A stretch of 64,000 nucleotides of DNA, taken from positions 5,787,501-5,851,500 of the forward strand of contig NZ_JAGIOH010000001.1 of NCBI RefSeq assembly GCF_017876625.1, read 5' to 3'. Of the stretch, positions 7,026 to 15,630 are shown piece after piece. The position numbers and the translations under genes were made by a program. The DNA is from Streptomyces syringium. Its GTDB lineage: Bacteria > Actinomycetota > Actinomycetes > Streptomycetales > Streptomycetaceae. The notes under the pieces were generated by a model that ran no database searches, was not told the origin of the DNA, and worked only from the letters and a program-made list of their open reading frames with translations. Position 1 is the first letter of the stretch; each line of letters begins with the position of its first letter.

Positions 7026-8660
7026 TCACTGCCAGCCACTGCACCATTCCTCGAAGACGAGCCAGAGATCACGAGGCCAGGACAAGGTCAGCGGGTCGAA
7101 AGAGTAGGAGCGGACTGTCGTTTCCCGCCATAGGGCTTCGGCGCGCTCGGCCTCGTCCGCGAGGAGCCGTGCGCTCGCTGCGTGTCTGCGAGCGGTGGGG
7201 TAGTCGCGTTCCCTCGCCGCACTCGTCAAGGCAGGCCACAGCTCCCATACAAGGTGCTCCTGTAGTTCGCGCAGGTGATCGCCGGTTTTCTGACAGATTG
7301 AGTCGCTCAGATTCCGGTTCACTTCCGTCATCTGGTCGTCGAGCTCCCCGAGCCGGTCTTCGTTCCAGCCGTGCCGCTCCACAAGCTGCTGCCAGAAGCG
7401 CCATTCTCGCTCCCCCTCCGCGCGAGCGTACTCTTCCAGTTCTTCTGAAGTCAGCCGGGGGACGCTATCACCACCTACTGCATCGAGGTCGGTGACATCG
7501 GGGGGCAGATTCGTGTGGACGCCGTACCTGATCAGGGTGAGAACCTCCAGCAGGTCAAGGCAGGATGCGAGGTCCTTACCGCGGGCAACCCCGCAGATAT
7601 CGGCGACATCTTGGGCGACACCCTCCCAGTCCGACTCCGCGATGTGGTTGTCCAACCCGTCGGCTAACCAGTCCGCTGAGCCGCGGCCGTCCAGGTCCTC
7701 GAGGATTTCCTCGATCCTGGACTCGAGCCGCATCACTACGGCGTCGGGAGTCTCCCGGTCCCTCCGAGCTGCTGCCTCCTGCTCTGCACGCTCTGTGGCC
7801 TTTCGGTGCTGGGCACGAGCGGCTCGGCCGGACGGCAGACGCGTCTGTAAAGCGCGCATCTCCTCGGCCTTCGCGGGGTTGATCCCGTCCAATAGCTCGA
7901 TGGCTGCCATGCGATGTCCTGCTTGGACGAGTGGGTCCGACGCGACACCCCGGAGCAGGCCCACGCTGTCGTGCGGAGCTCGCCGTGCCACGGCCGCCGC
8001 CAAAGCCAGGCGGTCTGCGCTCGGGGTATCTGGGTGGGCAACGAGTTGTTCGAGGGACTCGGGCACGTACCCGACGGGGTGATCGTGTTCGGCGAGTGCC
8101 AGGCCGACCTTCACACGCGTGGTGAGGATGGCGGTCTCGTCGGCGAGGAATAGGTGCGCCGTCCACACGGCCCACCCCTCGCGAACGGCCTCCGCAAGCC
8201 ATCCCCAGCCGTTCTTGGGTAGCAGGCTTCGTGCTTCCGCGTAGCCTGCCTTGTCGGCATGGTGTACCAGGGTGTCCGCTGCCCGGTGACGTAGTCCGGC
8301 AGGAAGGCCCTTGGTGCCTGCGACAAAGCAGAGTCCGACAATGTGCTCCGCGGCGGTGAAGTCCGGGCGGTCGATGCCAACCCTGGACTCCCTGGCGATG
8401 CGCTGTAGGTCGACGCGCCAAGGGCCTGCGGCCTTCAGCATGAACGATGCCGCTGCCATCGCCGAACCGCCGCGGAGCATACATGCTTGCAGGCTGCTGA
8501 CGCGCCAGTTGTCGCCGATCGAGTCGTCGGCGAGGCGGACCAGGCAGGTGGTGACGAACGCGCTCGGTTCCCTGTAACGGGCCGGTACCTCGCAGCCCGG
8601 CAGCAGCTCGGGCCTCGCTATGCCCCCCACGGCACTCCCTTGATCGACAAGCATGGACAT
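7026..8660 (-). CDS. Large helical protein of unknown function (island gene)
   Basis: The protein is 544 residues from the ATG at 8660, which has GAGG 5 bases upstream. I do not recognise a family. It is soluble and almost entirely helical, with Ala-rich repeated helices over residues about 60-260 (for example AGHRMAAIELLDGINPAKAEEMRALQ split by short turns), as in HEAT- or TPR-like solenoids. A charged coiled-coil-like segment at about 280-330 (RAARAQHRKATERAEQEAAA) and an acidic C-terminal half follow. No nuclease, NTPase or membrane motif is visible. TTA codons occur, as in the neighbouring island genes. Its position between a PNP operon and an AIPR gene hints at a conflict role, but nothing in the sequence proves it. 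Confidence 0.6.
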   Translation of the reverse strand: MSMLVDQGSAVGGIARPELLPGCEVPARYREPSAFVTTCLVRLADDSIGDNWRVSSLQACMLRGGSAMAAASFMLKAAGPWRVDLQRIARESRVGIDRPDFTAAEHIVGLCFVAGTKGLPAGLRHRAADTLVHHADKAGYAEARSLLPKNGWGWLAEAVREGWAVWTAHLFLADETAILTTRVKVGLALAEHDHPVGYVPESLEQLVAHPDTPSADRLALAAAVARRAPHDSVGLLRGVASDPLVQAGHRMAAIELLDGINPAKAEEMRALQTRLPSGRAARAQHRKATERAEQEAAARRDRETPDAVVMRLESRIEEILEDLDGRGSADWLADGLDNHIAESDWEGVAQDVADICGVARGKDLASCLDLLEVLTLIRYGVHTNLPPDVTDLDAVGGDSVPRLTSEELEEYARAEGEREWRFWQQLVERHGWNEDRLGELDDQMTEVNRNLSDSICQKTGDHLRELQEHLVWELWPALTSAARERDYPTARRHAASARLLADEAERAEALWRETTVRSYSFDPLTLSWPRDLWLVFEEWCSGWQ

Positions 8661-8847
8661 CCTAGCCTCGGTGCTCGCTGCTCCGGGGGCGGTCTAGCGC
8701 CGCCCGACCCCGGGATGTGCAGAGAGTGGAGGTTGGCGCTGCCTGGGCTCTTGTCCCGGCCGCACTGGACCCTCCCACCGCCCGGTGCGTCACACGCACC
8801 GGCCACCCGAGCGCTCGGCTCCGAGAGCCGGCAGGTCTTGGAGCTGT

Positions 8848-9277
8848 GACCTCCAGCGTGCCGCGATCCGGCTGCTGGGCGGCGACTACCGGAACGCCCT
8901 GCCTGAGTTCGACGCGCTCGTCGGTGCCTACGGCCGGATCAACGGCCCCACCAGCGAACAGGCCCGCGTCTGCCCGGGCCCAGGCCGCGCGCTGCCGCGC
9001 CGAACTGGGCCAGGCCACCGAGGTGCTCGCTGCGATCCGGGGCACCCTTGGTGTGTCGTACGGTCCGTCGACGGTGACTTCAGTGAAGAGGCCGTCGAAC
9101 TGCGTCGCGACATCGGAATGCTGCTGCCGCGCAGGGGAGGTCGGGCGAAGCCCGGCACATCCTGGAACCGTTTCACGAGGACCTGTGCGTGGTCGTCGGG
9201 CCGGACGACGGGATGACCGCCGAGATCGCGAGGCGCTGACGCTGATCCGTCTCGACCTGGACGAGCCGGGCGCCTGA
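8848..9277 (+). pseudogene. Frameshifted TPR-like C-terminal part of a Ser/Thr-kinase-type protein
   Basis: Successive pieces of one protein are read in three frames. They are DLQRAAIRLLGGDYRNALPEF at 8848, ARAQAARCRAELGQATEVLA near 8970, FSEEAVELRRDIGMLLPRRG near 9082, GEARHILEPFHEDLCVVVGP near 9147 and EALTLIRLDLDEPGA ending at 9277. Together they form the TPR-type tail seen in some streptomycete kinases or regulators (GDY..AL..F..LL, then a GPDD motif near the end). At least four frame changes are needed, and no kinase domain is left upstream, so the gene is dead. The remaining intergenic sequence 8661-8847 shows nothing. Confidence 0.6.
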
Positions 9278-9368
9278 CCGGCCTCGACGTGGCACGATCA
9301 AGACGGTCGGCACAGCAGGCCGGGTGCGTGAACCGGCCGGGCCGACGACCGGTGGGAGGGGAACGAAG

Positions 9369-11540
9369 ATGAACGCCAAGCAGGCCACTGGAGCCATGCC
9401 GAACATGGAAACCCAGGTGCGCCAGGTCGGCAATGCTCTGGAGAACATTTACGGTCACCTGTTGGAGCTCGGGGATCTCGATGGGATGCCGGAGAGTCAG
9501 CGGAAACCGCGGCTGATTTCCCGGGCATTGACGGCCCAGGCGGTGCGGATGGTCACGGGCTTCAGCCCTGCGGAGGCCGCTGCCACCGTCATCGACGGGC
9601 ACGCGGACCAGGGTATCGACGCCATTGCGGTAGTGGGCGGGCTCAAGCCGCATGTGTACCTGGTACAGGGTAAGTGGAGCTCGGAAGGCAAAGCGGCGGC
9701 AGACCGGAAGGCGGTACTCGAACTCTTTGCCGGCCTACGGCTCATCGACGACGAGGACTTCGCCCCTTTCAATCCCCGGGGCCGCCAGCTGGCGGAGTAC
9801 GCCAAGTCTGTTATGGATCAGGGGCCAGTGCCTGTCACCCAGGTCGTCGTTCTCATGCGCCCCGAAGAGCCGGGTGAGGGATTCCGCCAGGCCCTACTCA
9901 CGGGGGAGCAGCCGTTCAACCGCTATGGTGCTCGCCTCGACCACAAGATCATCCTGGCGCCGGAGGTCTGGGCGTCCGTGCGCAAGGACCTCGCACCAGA
10001 GCCGGTCGAGCTCAGTGCCACACTTTTCCCGTGGTTCGGTATCACCTCCCCGTACGTGTCTTATCAGGGCATTGTCATGGCGGAAGAGATTGCCGAATGG
10101 GCCAAGAGCGGTTCGAACCTCTTCAACCTGAATATTCGCAACCCGCTCGGCCGCACTGCGATCAACAATGCTCTGATCGAGACCCTGACCCAGGAACCGG
10201 CCAGCTTCTGGTACTTCAACAACGGAATCACTGTGCTGTGCGACGCGGCCGACACGGCTCATCAGAGCATGCTCGCGCCGCAGCACCGGCCGCTGACCCT
10301 GACCCTGCACAATGCCAGCGTGGTCAACGGTGCGCAGACCGTGAGGTCCGTCGCCGAGGCCATGGCGGCCGGCGTGACCGCTGCTGAAGCACAGATCGGC
10401 GTACGCATTATTGTCACTGGTAAGCGGGAGGATTTCGCCAAGAAGACCACTCAGGCCACGAACCGCCAGAACAGTGTAGGGCCCCGCGACTTCATTGCCC
10501 TCGATCCCGTCCAGGCAGCAATCCTGGAGGAGATGCGGGCGGAGCTCGGGCTGGAATACAGCGTCCGCCGCAGTGAGTTGGATCCACCCGAGGAGACTGG
10601 ATGTTCCGTAGTTGAAGCGGCGTGCGCGCTTGCCTGCGCTCACCCAGACAGCCAGTACGCCGCGCGGATGGCCACCACGTTGGACGTCCTGTGGGAACGC
10701 GGCTCGCAAGGCATCTACGACGTACTGTTCCGGCCCCAGCCGGGTGCCTACCTCCTGTGGAACGCTGTGCAGGTCCTGCGGGCCATACGGCGGAGCCTGC
10801 ACCAGCTTCGCTCCCGTTACGCTGGGCGAGGCGCTGCACTCACTGAGCACGGTGTGTATCTGATCTCCCATCTTGTTTTCTGTCGTCTCAACACCGAAGC
10901 CATCGACGAGCCGGACCCCACACTGGAGTGGGCGGCAGGGGCGGCGGAGCGGGTTCCTGCCTTGGTCGCGGAGCTGCTGCCCGCGGTCGCTGCCGCGATC
11001 GATGAGCTGTACACCGAGCGTTCGCGGATCCAGGCGGTGTGCGCTGACGTCACCCGCTGTCGGGAAGTGGTCGACCGAGTGCTCAGGGCAACCGCCGTGC
11101 CGGAGGCCAGGCCGAAGCCGGATAAGTACCGTCGCGTACCGGCGCAGCGTAAGCCCCGCCGTCCCAACGCCGTTCACGTCCTCGTCGACAAGGGAGTACT
11201 CGAAGAGGGCGCCCCACTCACCGTCACCACGGCCTATCCACTTGAGGCCGATGCCCTCCGGGACTGGCTGGCAGGGAATCAGAAACGTAGCCTTGCCACC
11301 TGGGTCAATCACCGCAGCAAGCCGATCCTCTGGGCTGCCGACGGTAAGCAGTACTCGCCGTCCGGCCTCATCACCCGGATGTGGGAGCTGGCCGAATGGA
11401 AAGAGCGGCCCGTGGCCAATCAGGGCACCGCCCGCTGGGTCACCGCCACTGGTGAAACCCTTGCCGACCTGGCCTGGCGGATCCTCGGCGAACTCGAAGC
11501 CCCAGACGAGGACGAGCCGACCGTTTCCGCACACGACTGA
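9369..11540 (+). CDS. AIPR-family (abortive phage infection) protein with nuclease-like N-terminus
   Basis: From ATG 9369, with GGGAGGGG about 8 bases upstream, the protein has 723 residues. The AIPR core is clear: FWYFNNGITVLCDAA, then NASVVNGAQTVRSV, then KTTQATNRQNSVGPRDF. This family was first described in abortive-infection loci and recurs in defence islands. Residues about 50-100 have DQGIDAIAV ... HVYLVQGKW, a D-x-QxK arrangement that fits a PD-(D/E)XK-type nuclease core. The last about 110 residues (VHVLVDKGVLEEGAPL ... WAADGKQYSPSGLITRMWE) resemble the RAMA/DUF4357 kind of accessory domain linked to modified-DNA recognition; that part is tentative. No partner gene is intact downstream, so it may act alone. 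It lies between two pseudogenes. Confidence 0.75.
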   Translation: MNAKQATGAMPNMETQVRQVGNALENIYGHLLELGDLDGMPESQRKPRLISRALTAQAVRMVTGFSPAEAAATVIDGHADQGIDAIAVVGGLKPHVYLVQGKWSSEGKAAADRKAVLELFAGLRLIDDEDFAPFNPRGRQLAEYAKSVMDQGPVPVTQVVVLMRPEEPGEGFRQALLTGEQPFNRYGARLDHKIILAPEVWASVRKDLAPEPVELSATLFPWFGITSPYVSYQGIVMAEEIAEWAKSGSNLFNLNIRNPLGRTAINNALIETLTQEPASFWYFNNGITVLCDAADTAHQSMLAPQHRPLTLTLHNASVVNGAQTVRSVAEAMAAGVTAAEAQIGVRIIVTGKREDFAKKTTQATNRQNSVGPRDFIALDPVQAAILEEMRAELGLEYSVRRSELDPPEETGCSVVEAACALACAHPDSQYAARMATTLDVLWERGSQGIYDVLFRPQPGAYLLWNAVQVLRAIRRSLHQLRSRYAGRGAALTEHGVYLISHLVFCRLNTEAIDEPDPTLEWAAGAAERVPALVAELLPAVAAAIDELYTERSRIQAVCADVTRCREVVDRVLRATAVPEARPKPDKYRRVPAQRKPRRPNAVHVLVDKGVLEEGAPLTVTTAYPLEADALRDWLAGNQKRSLATWVNHRSKPILWAADGKQYSPSGLITRMWELAEWKERPVANQGTARWVTATGETLADLAWRILGELEAPDEDEPTVSAHD

Positions 11541-11601
11541 CGAAAGCCAGCGGGGCGCGACTGTGGTGCTCCCTGGAACCTGAGTGAGGAGAAGCACCCC
11601 A

Positions 11602-12348
11602 ATGCCCCGGCTTGCCTTCGACATCGCTTTCTGCGCTCAGCTCAGCAAGCTCCAGGGCTCGGTAAGACAAGGCGACTTCGATGCCTGGGAGAAGTTCGAG
11701 CGCTCACCCTGGACCAGTGGTTCAAGGGGCCAGGCCTGAAACTGGAGACCCTCAAGTAGGCTCGCGATCCGCGCATCCGTACATCCGCATCGACCAGAGC
11801 ACCCGCGGCGTCGTACTCGCCCCCGAGAGTGGGGACATCGACGTCCTGCTCTGGGTGATGCCGCACGACAAGGCCATCGCCTGGGCGATCAAACAGAAGG
11901 CGAGCGTCAACACGGTCGCCAGGCTGTCGAGATCCGCGACGTGGCATGCTTGACGAGCTCACCCCGGCCTACGAGCGCATCGCGCCCGTCCATGAGGAGC
12001 GACTCTTCGCAAAGCTCTCCGACGGGGACGTGGTAGGTCTCTCACAGCGGCCGGCATCCCGGCTGTCCGCTTGCGCGGAATTACCCAGGTTCTTCGGACG
12101 TCATCAGCATCGGCACGATGCATGCGTTCAAGGGCCTGGAGTTCCGATGCGTCGCTGTCGTTGGGGTGCACGACGGAGCTTGACCGTTCCCTCAAGCGGT
12201 GACTCCATCCGACGTCGATCGCCTCCAGCATGAGGTAGACCTCTTGACAGAGCGTTGTCTGTTGTTCGTGGCCTGTACTCGCGCCCGGGACGGGCTCTAT
12301 GTGTCGTGTAACGGCAGACCGAGTTGGGTTCTGGCGGCGGTTTTGTAG
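11602..12348 (+). pseudogene. Decayed UvrD/Rep-like helicase
   Basis: The piece starts at ATG 11602 with MPRLAFDIAFCAQLSKLQGS and stops early. IRIDQSTRGVVLAPESGDID continues in another frame near 11792, then LDELTPAYERI near 11947. After a large internal deletion, SDVISIGTMHAFKGLEFRCV resumes near 12097, and LLTERCLLFVACTRARDGLY near 12240 runs to a natural stop at 12346-12348. These are the N-terminus and the C-terminal motifs V and VI of a UvrD-type helicase found in streptomycetes. The ATPase motifs in the middle are gone. Confidence 0.7.
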
Positions 12349-12759
12349 CTGACGAGCGTAGCGGTGCACGCTGCCGCGCGCCTGGGGCCTCGGCTCACGA
12401 CGCTCGTTTTGACGCACGAGCCCCACCCAGGACGTACGCGCAGGCTTGTTTGCGGTTGCTGAACCGGGTTCCTTCGACTGAGGAAGGCGGCCCGAGCAGG
12501 GGTGGTGGTCCCGAGCGCGCCCTGCGGCCACGGCTCGGTCGCTCCTCTGTTCGCCATTCGCGGAGCAGGTCGGGTGCTCGACGCGGGGCTGGCGGCCATC
12601 GCCCCACACCCCGCCCCTTCCGTCACCACGTGATCCCCGCCATGTCCCGATTCGCCGCCGAAGGCGGGACCCGTGCGTGTCATTCGGCGTAGTGGCTCGC
12701 GATTGTCCCTAGGATTGTGGGATGTACATAGCCAGCACGTTCCCCGGAGGGGTGGTCCG
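12349..12759. other. Right edge of the island, no gene recognised
   Basis: This 411-base stretch lies between the helicase relic and the sepF paralogue. It holds short overlapping frames on both strands without ribosome binding sites. The sepF promoter must lie in its last part. No integrase, tRNA or clear direct repeat matching the left edge was seen. Confidence 0.4.
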
Positions 12760-13167
12760 GTGAACAGGTCCGAGGCCACAGACGAGCAGTGGGAGGGCCT
12801 GGCCGAGGTCGTCCCGTTGCGCGGTCATCACGCATGGCCGTCCTGGCCCAATCATCGGGCGCTGCCCGAGGAGGAGCCGGAGCCGAATCGGCGTCAGCTC
12901 GTCGTTCTGCGTGTCCAGATCTTCGCGGACGCGCGTGAGGTCGCCGAGTATCTGATCGCGCGGGTTCCGGTGCTGCTGGACCTCACCAGCGCCGACTCCG
13001 ACGTCGCCAAGCGGATTCTCGACTTCTCCAGCGGCGTGGTCTTCGGCCTGGGCAGCGGCATGCACCGTGTCGATACCAATGTCTTCCTGTTGGCCCCCGA
13101 GGGGACCGAGGTGGCATCGGGATACCCCGATCGTAGGAAAAGTGATCAGATGAAACGGTTTGGCTGA
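12760..13167 (+). CDS. SepF-family cell division protein (paralogue, SepF3-type)
   Basis: From GTG 12760, with GGAGG (12746-12750) 9 bases upstream, the protein has 135 residues. The SepF core covers about residues 40-125: LVVLRVQIFADAREVAEYLI, then VPVLLDLTSADSDVAKRILDF, then SGVVFGLGSGMHRVDTNVFL. This matches the dimerisation/FtsZ-interacting fold of SepF, including the conserved Gly-x-Gly region. The N-terminal amphipathic membrane-targeting helix of canonical SepF is not obvious, which fits the accessory SepF paralogues of Streptomyces, where several copies exist. It is the first conserved gene right of the island. A ftsZ-linked canonical SepF would be elsewhere in the genome. Confidence 0.8.
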   Translation: MNRSEATDEQWEGLAEVVPLRGHHAWPSWPNHRALPEEEPEPNRRQLVVLRVQIFADAREVAEYLIARVPVLLDLTSADSDVAKRILDFSSGVVFGLGSGMHRVDTNVFLLAPEGTEVASGYPDRRKSDQMKRFG

Positions 13168-13191
13168 CCGGTAGCCGCATACGGTCCGGGC

Positions 13192-14439
13192 ATGGACGCA
13201 AGCTGTGCCCGACCGGCCGCAGGCCCCCCTTCTCAGCTTCCACAGGCTTCTCAGCTCCCTCAGCAACTATCTGAGTCCCCTCAGGTTCCTCAGCAGGCTT
13301 CTCGGCTTCCTCAGCGGCCCGCGGTCACCGAACTGCGGTTGTCCGCCTTCAAGTCGCATCGCAACGCCGTCTTCCCGCTCGGACCGCTGACCCTCTTCAG
13401 AGGAGGGAGCGGCAGCGGCAAATCCAATGCCCTCCAGGGCTACGAAGTCCTCGCGCGGCTCGCGGGTGGCGACACGCTCGAAGAGGCCCTCGCCCCGGTG
13501 GCCGGTGGCCCTTCCGCGTGTGTGCCGCAGCAGGCCCGGCCCGATGCCCAAGGGCGGCGCGGCTTCCGGATCGGCTGCACCGTTACGGGCCCGGCGGGCC
13601 CCGTCCGGCTTGACGTGGCCGTACAGGCCGAACCCGTGCTGCGGGTCGTCGGTGAGCGGCTGACCGGTTTCGGGGAGACCCTGCTGTCCACCGCGCTGCG
13701 CGATCCGGGGCTGCGGACGGTCGAGGCCGTCTGGCACACCGCGGGCGCGGTGCCCGTCACCCGCGCGCCGCTGCCGGACGACAGGCTCGGCACCTCGCTG
13801 CTACCCCTGCGGGTCGCGGGCAAGACCGCGGGCCAGCGGCTGGTCCTCGACGCGGCCGAGCAGGTGGTGGTCGCGTTGCGGTCCGTCTTCCCCTGCGACC
13901 CCCGGCCGGAGCTGATGCGCATGCCGGCCGCCGCCCGCGACGGGATGCTGCGGGGTGCCTGCGACAACGTCGCGGCGGTCCTGGGGCGCACCCGCCACGA
14001 GTGCGCCATCCGGCACGGGCTGCTGGTCACCGCGGCCGGCGCGGGTTGCCGGGGGCCGGTCGAAGGGCTGACGGTCGAGGAATTGGACGGCGGCTTCTTA
14101 CGGGCTGTGCTGGCGCGGAAAGCGGGTGCGACGACGCCCCTGGAGCGGCTGGCGGACGGGGAGCTGCGCTATCTGGCCCTCTCCCTCGTCCTGTTGACCG
14201 GGCCCGGAGTGCTGGCCGTCGACCAGGTGGCCGAGGTGCTGCCGGCGCTGCAGACGCTGACGGTGCTGGCGGACGGGCTCGACCGGTGCCTGGACGAGCG
14301 GCAGGCGCGGGAACTGGTGGGGCTGGCGGCGCGCATGTGCGAGCGGGGGCACATTCGGCTGGTGGGCACGGTGCGCGGAGCGGTGGGGGAGGAGGCGGCG
14401 CGGGCGGTGGGAGCGTCGGTGGTAGACCTGGGGCCGTGA
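13192..14439 (+). CDS. P-loop ATPase of the SMC/AAA15-21 type with low-complexity N-terminus; contains a TTA codon
   Basis: The 415-residue protein begins with a Gln/Pro/Ser repeat of about 40 residues (QLPQASQLPQQLSES ... ASRLPQ) built from repeated CCTCAG-like DNA. A RecF/SMC-like head follows: VTELRLSAFKSHRNAVFPLG, then the Walker A FRGGSGSGKSNAL at about 70. PLERLADGELRYLALSLVLL at about 305 fills the signature region. The Walker B LAVDQVAEVLP has Gln where the catalytic Glu is usual, so hydrolysis may be weak. There is no long coiled coil. A TTA codon at 14098-14100 makes the gene a candidate for bldA control. It overlaps the next gene by GTGA, so the two are coupled. Function unknown. 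Confidence 0.75.
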   Translation: MDASCARPAAGPPSQLPQASQLPQQLSESPQVPQQASRLPQRPAVTELRLSAFKSHRNAVFPLGPLTLFRGGSGSGKSNALQGYEVLARLAGGDTLEEALAPVAGGPSACVPQQARPDAQGRRGFRIGCTVTGPAGPVRLDVAVQAEPVLRVVGERLTGFGETLLSTALRDPGLRTVEAVWHTAGAVPVTRAPLPDDRLGTSLLPLRVAGKTAGQRLVLDAAEQVVVALRSVFPCDPRPELMRMPAAARDGMLRGACDNVAAVLGRTRHECAIRHGLLVTAAGAGCRGPVEGLTVEELDGGFLRAVLARKAGATTPLERLADGELRYLALSLVLLTGPGVLAVDQVAEVLPALQTLTVLADGLDRCLDERQARELVGLAARMCERGHIRLVGTVRGAVGEEAARAVGASVVDLGP

Positions 14440-14807
14440 CCGAAGATCTCAAGACCTTGCAGCAGAGGCTGGCCGCGTTCGCCGCGGCGCGCGACTGGCA
14501 GCCCTTCCACACCCCCAAGAATCTCGCCGCAGCGCTCAGCGTCGAGGCGTCAGAACTGGTGGAGATCTTCCAGTGGCTGACGCCGGAGCAGTCGGCGCGG
14601 GTGATGGACGCCCCCGAGACGGCGGGTCGGGTGGAGGACGAGGTCGCGGACGTCCTGGCCTATCTGTTGCAGTTCTGCGAGGTCCTCGGGATCGACCCGC
14701 TGGCGGCGCTCTCCGCGAAGATCGACCGCAATGAGAGCCGGTTCCCGGTGGAGGGTTCGACGGCGGGATCACGGGCGGACGACGGTCCTCGTCACTCTCC
14801 GGAGTGA
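14436..14807 (+). CDS. MazG-like nucleotide pyrophosphohydrolase
   Basis: The protein is 123 residues from GTG 14436, overlapping the ATPase stop by four bases. It has the all-alpha NTP pyrophosphatase fold: LQQRLAAFAAARDWQPFHTP, then AALSVEASELVEIFQWLTPE with the metal-binding ExxE, then VEDEVADVLAYLLQFCEVLG with the second ExxD. This is the pattern of single-domain MazG-like (MazG-related dCTPase) enzymes that remove pyrophosphate from NTPs. All four acidic ligands are present. The coupling suggests it works with, or is expressed with, the ATPase. The natural substrate cannot be predicted. Confidence 0.85.
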   Translation: MTEDLKTLQQRLAAFAAARDWQPFHTPKNLAAALSVEASELVEIFQWLTPEQSARVMDAPETAGRVEDEVADVLAYLLQFCEVLGIDPLAALSAKIDRNESRFPVEGSTAGSRADDGPRHSPE

Positions 14808-14812
14808 TTGAG

Positions 14813-14839
14813 ATATCCACAGCGCATCTGGTATCCACA
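14813..14839 (+). repeat. Two DnaA-box-like 9-mers in direct repeat
   Basis: ATATCCACA (14813-14821) and GTATCCACA (14831-14839) are spaced 18 bases start to start. Each differs from TTATCCACA at one or two positions. They lie in the 119-base gap before a DUF6099-like gene. A regulatory DnaA pair is possible, but chance is not excluded. Confidence 0.25.
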
Positions 14840-14926
14840 GATTTCTGAATTCCCCTGGCTTTTCCGGCGGTTAGTCATCACTCTGGGTAGTGAGGAGCGG
14901 GCAGTCGGGAAAGTGGGGGACCGGGC

Positions 14927-15385
14927 ATGGAGGCAATGCGGCTCATCAGAGCCACCCGGCTCGCCTTGGCGCAGGCCAGGGCGGTGCAGGACATCGTCAT
15001 CGAGGCATGGCAGACACAGGCACTTGCGGAAGCGATCGGTGGTCATCTCGCGGTGCACGGGCCCTTCGAGGCTCGTGCGGCGGCCGGCGGTCTGAGCGAG
15101 GCGGGAAGCCGGGCCTACGGCGCGCTGCGCCAGGGCGCGGCGCGCGAGGGAGGCTTACGGGCGGCGCAGCTGTCCGAAGTACGGGACCCCTGGGCGACGT
15201 TGACGGCGCTGGGCGGACTCCTCGGCGAGGTGGGCATAGCGCTGGTCGGCGTCGCCTGCGCCTCCGAGGAGGACGGCCTGTACTGGCAGTGCATCGAGGC
15301 GATAGACGCCGCCGACGAGACGAGTGACCGGGTGCGCGGCCTGCAAAGGCGGCTCGCGCTGAGGGAGCGAGGAGGGGCGGCATGA
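14927..15385 (+). CDS. Conserved streptomycete protein, DUF6099-like; contains a TTA codon
   Basis: The 152-residue protein starts MEAMRLIRATRLALAQARAV. It continues with IVIEAWQTQALAEAIGGHLA and a C-terminal half, DPWATLTALGGLLGEVGIAL, then EEDGLYWQCIEAIDAADETS. It is helical, soluble and without catalytic motifs. From memory it matches the actinobacterial DUF6099 family, whose function is not known. A TTA codon at 15155-15157 (GGC TTA CGG) in an otherwise GC-rich gene suggests bldA-dependent translation, as for the ATPase gene just upstream. A second Met (codon 4) could be the true start. Confidence 0.65.
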   Translation: MEAMRLIRATRLALAQARAVQDIVIEAWQTQALAEAIGGHLAVHGPFEARAAAGGLSEAGSRAYGALRQGAAREGGLRAAQLSEVRDPWATLTALGGLLGEVGIALVGVACASEEDGLYWQCIEAIDAADETSDRVRGLQRRLALRERGGAA

Positions 15386-15630
15386 TGCGCGACGTCAACG
15401 ATCACGGAAGCCGTGAGGAGGTCGTCGGGTACGGCGCACTGCGGTCCGCCCACGGCTCCCCGAGGTCAGTGGGCGGGACGGGTGCCACGGTCGTCGGCCG
15501 GGTCGTCCACCGGACGGCCGATCGTGTCCGCGGCCGGGGTGCCGCACGTATCGGCCGGAGCATGCCACTCACCCGGCGAGCTCAGCAACATCAGCGACAG
15601 CAGCGACCTGGGCGACCGCAGCGCCCGCGG

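Noticed and set aside
6535..7047. A 170-codon minus-strand frame after the Nudix regulator gene.
   Set aside because: It has no ribosome binding site or motif and overlaps the 3' ends of two convergent genes.
8717..9277. A 186-codon frame read as one intact gene.
   Set aside because: Its protein pattern changes frame several times; only pieces match the TPR-type tail, so it is treated as a pseudogene.
13230..13315. A CRISPR-like or tandem repeat array.
   Set aside because: The repeats are short, imperfect, without spacers and in frame; they encode a Gln/Pro/Ser-rich protein tail.
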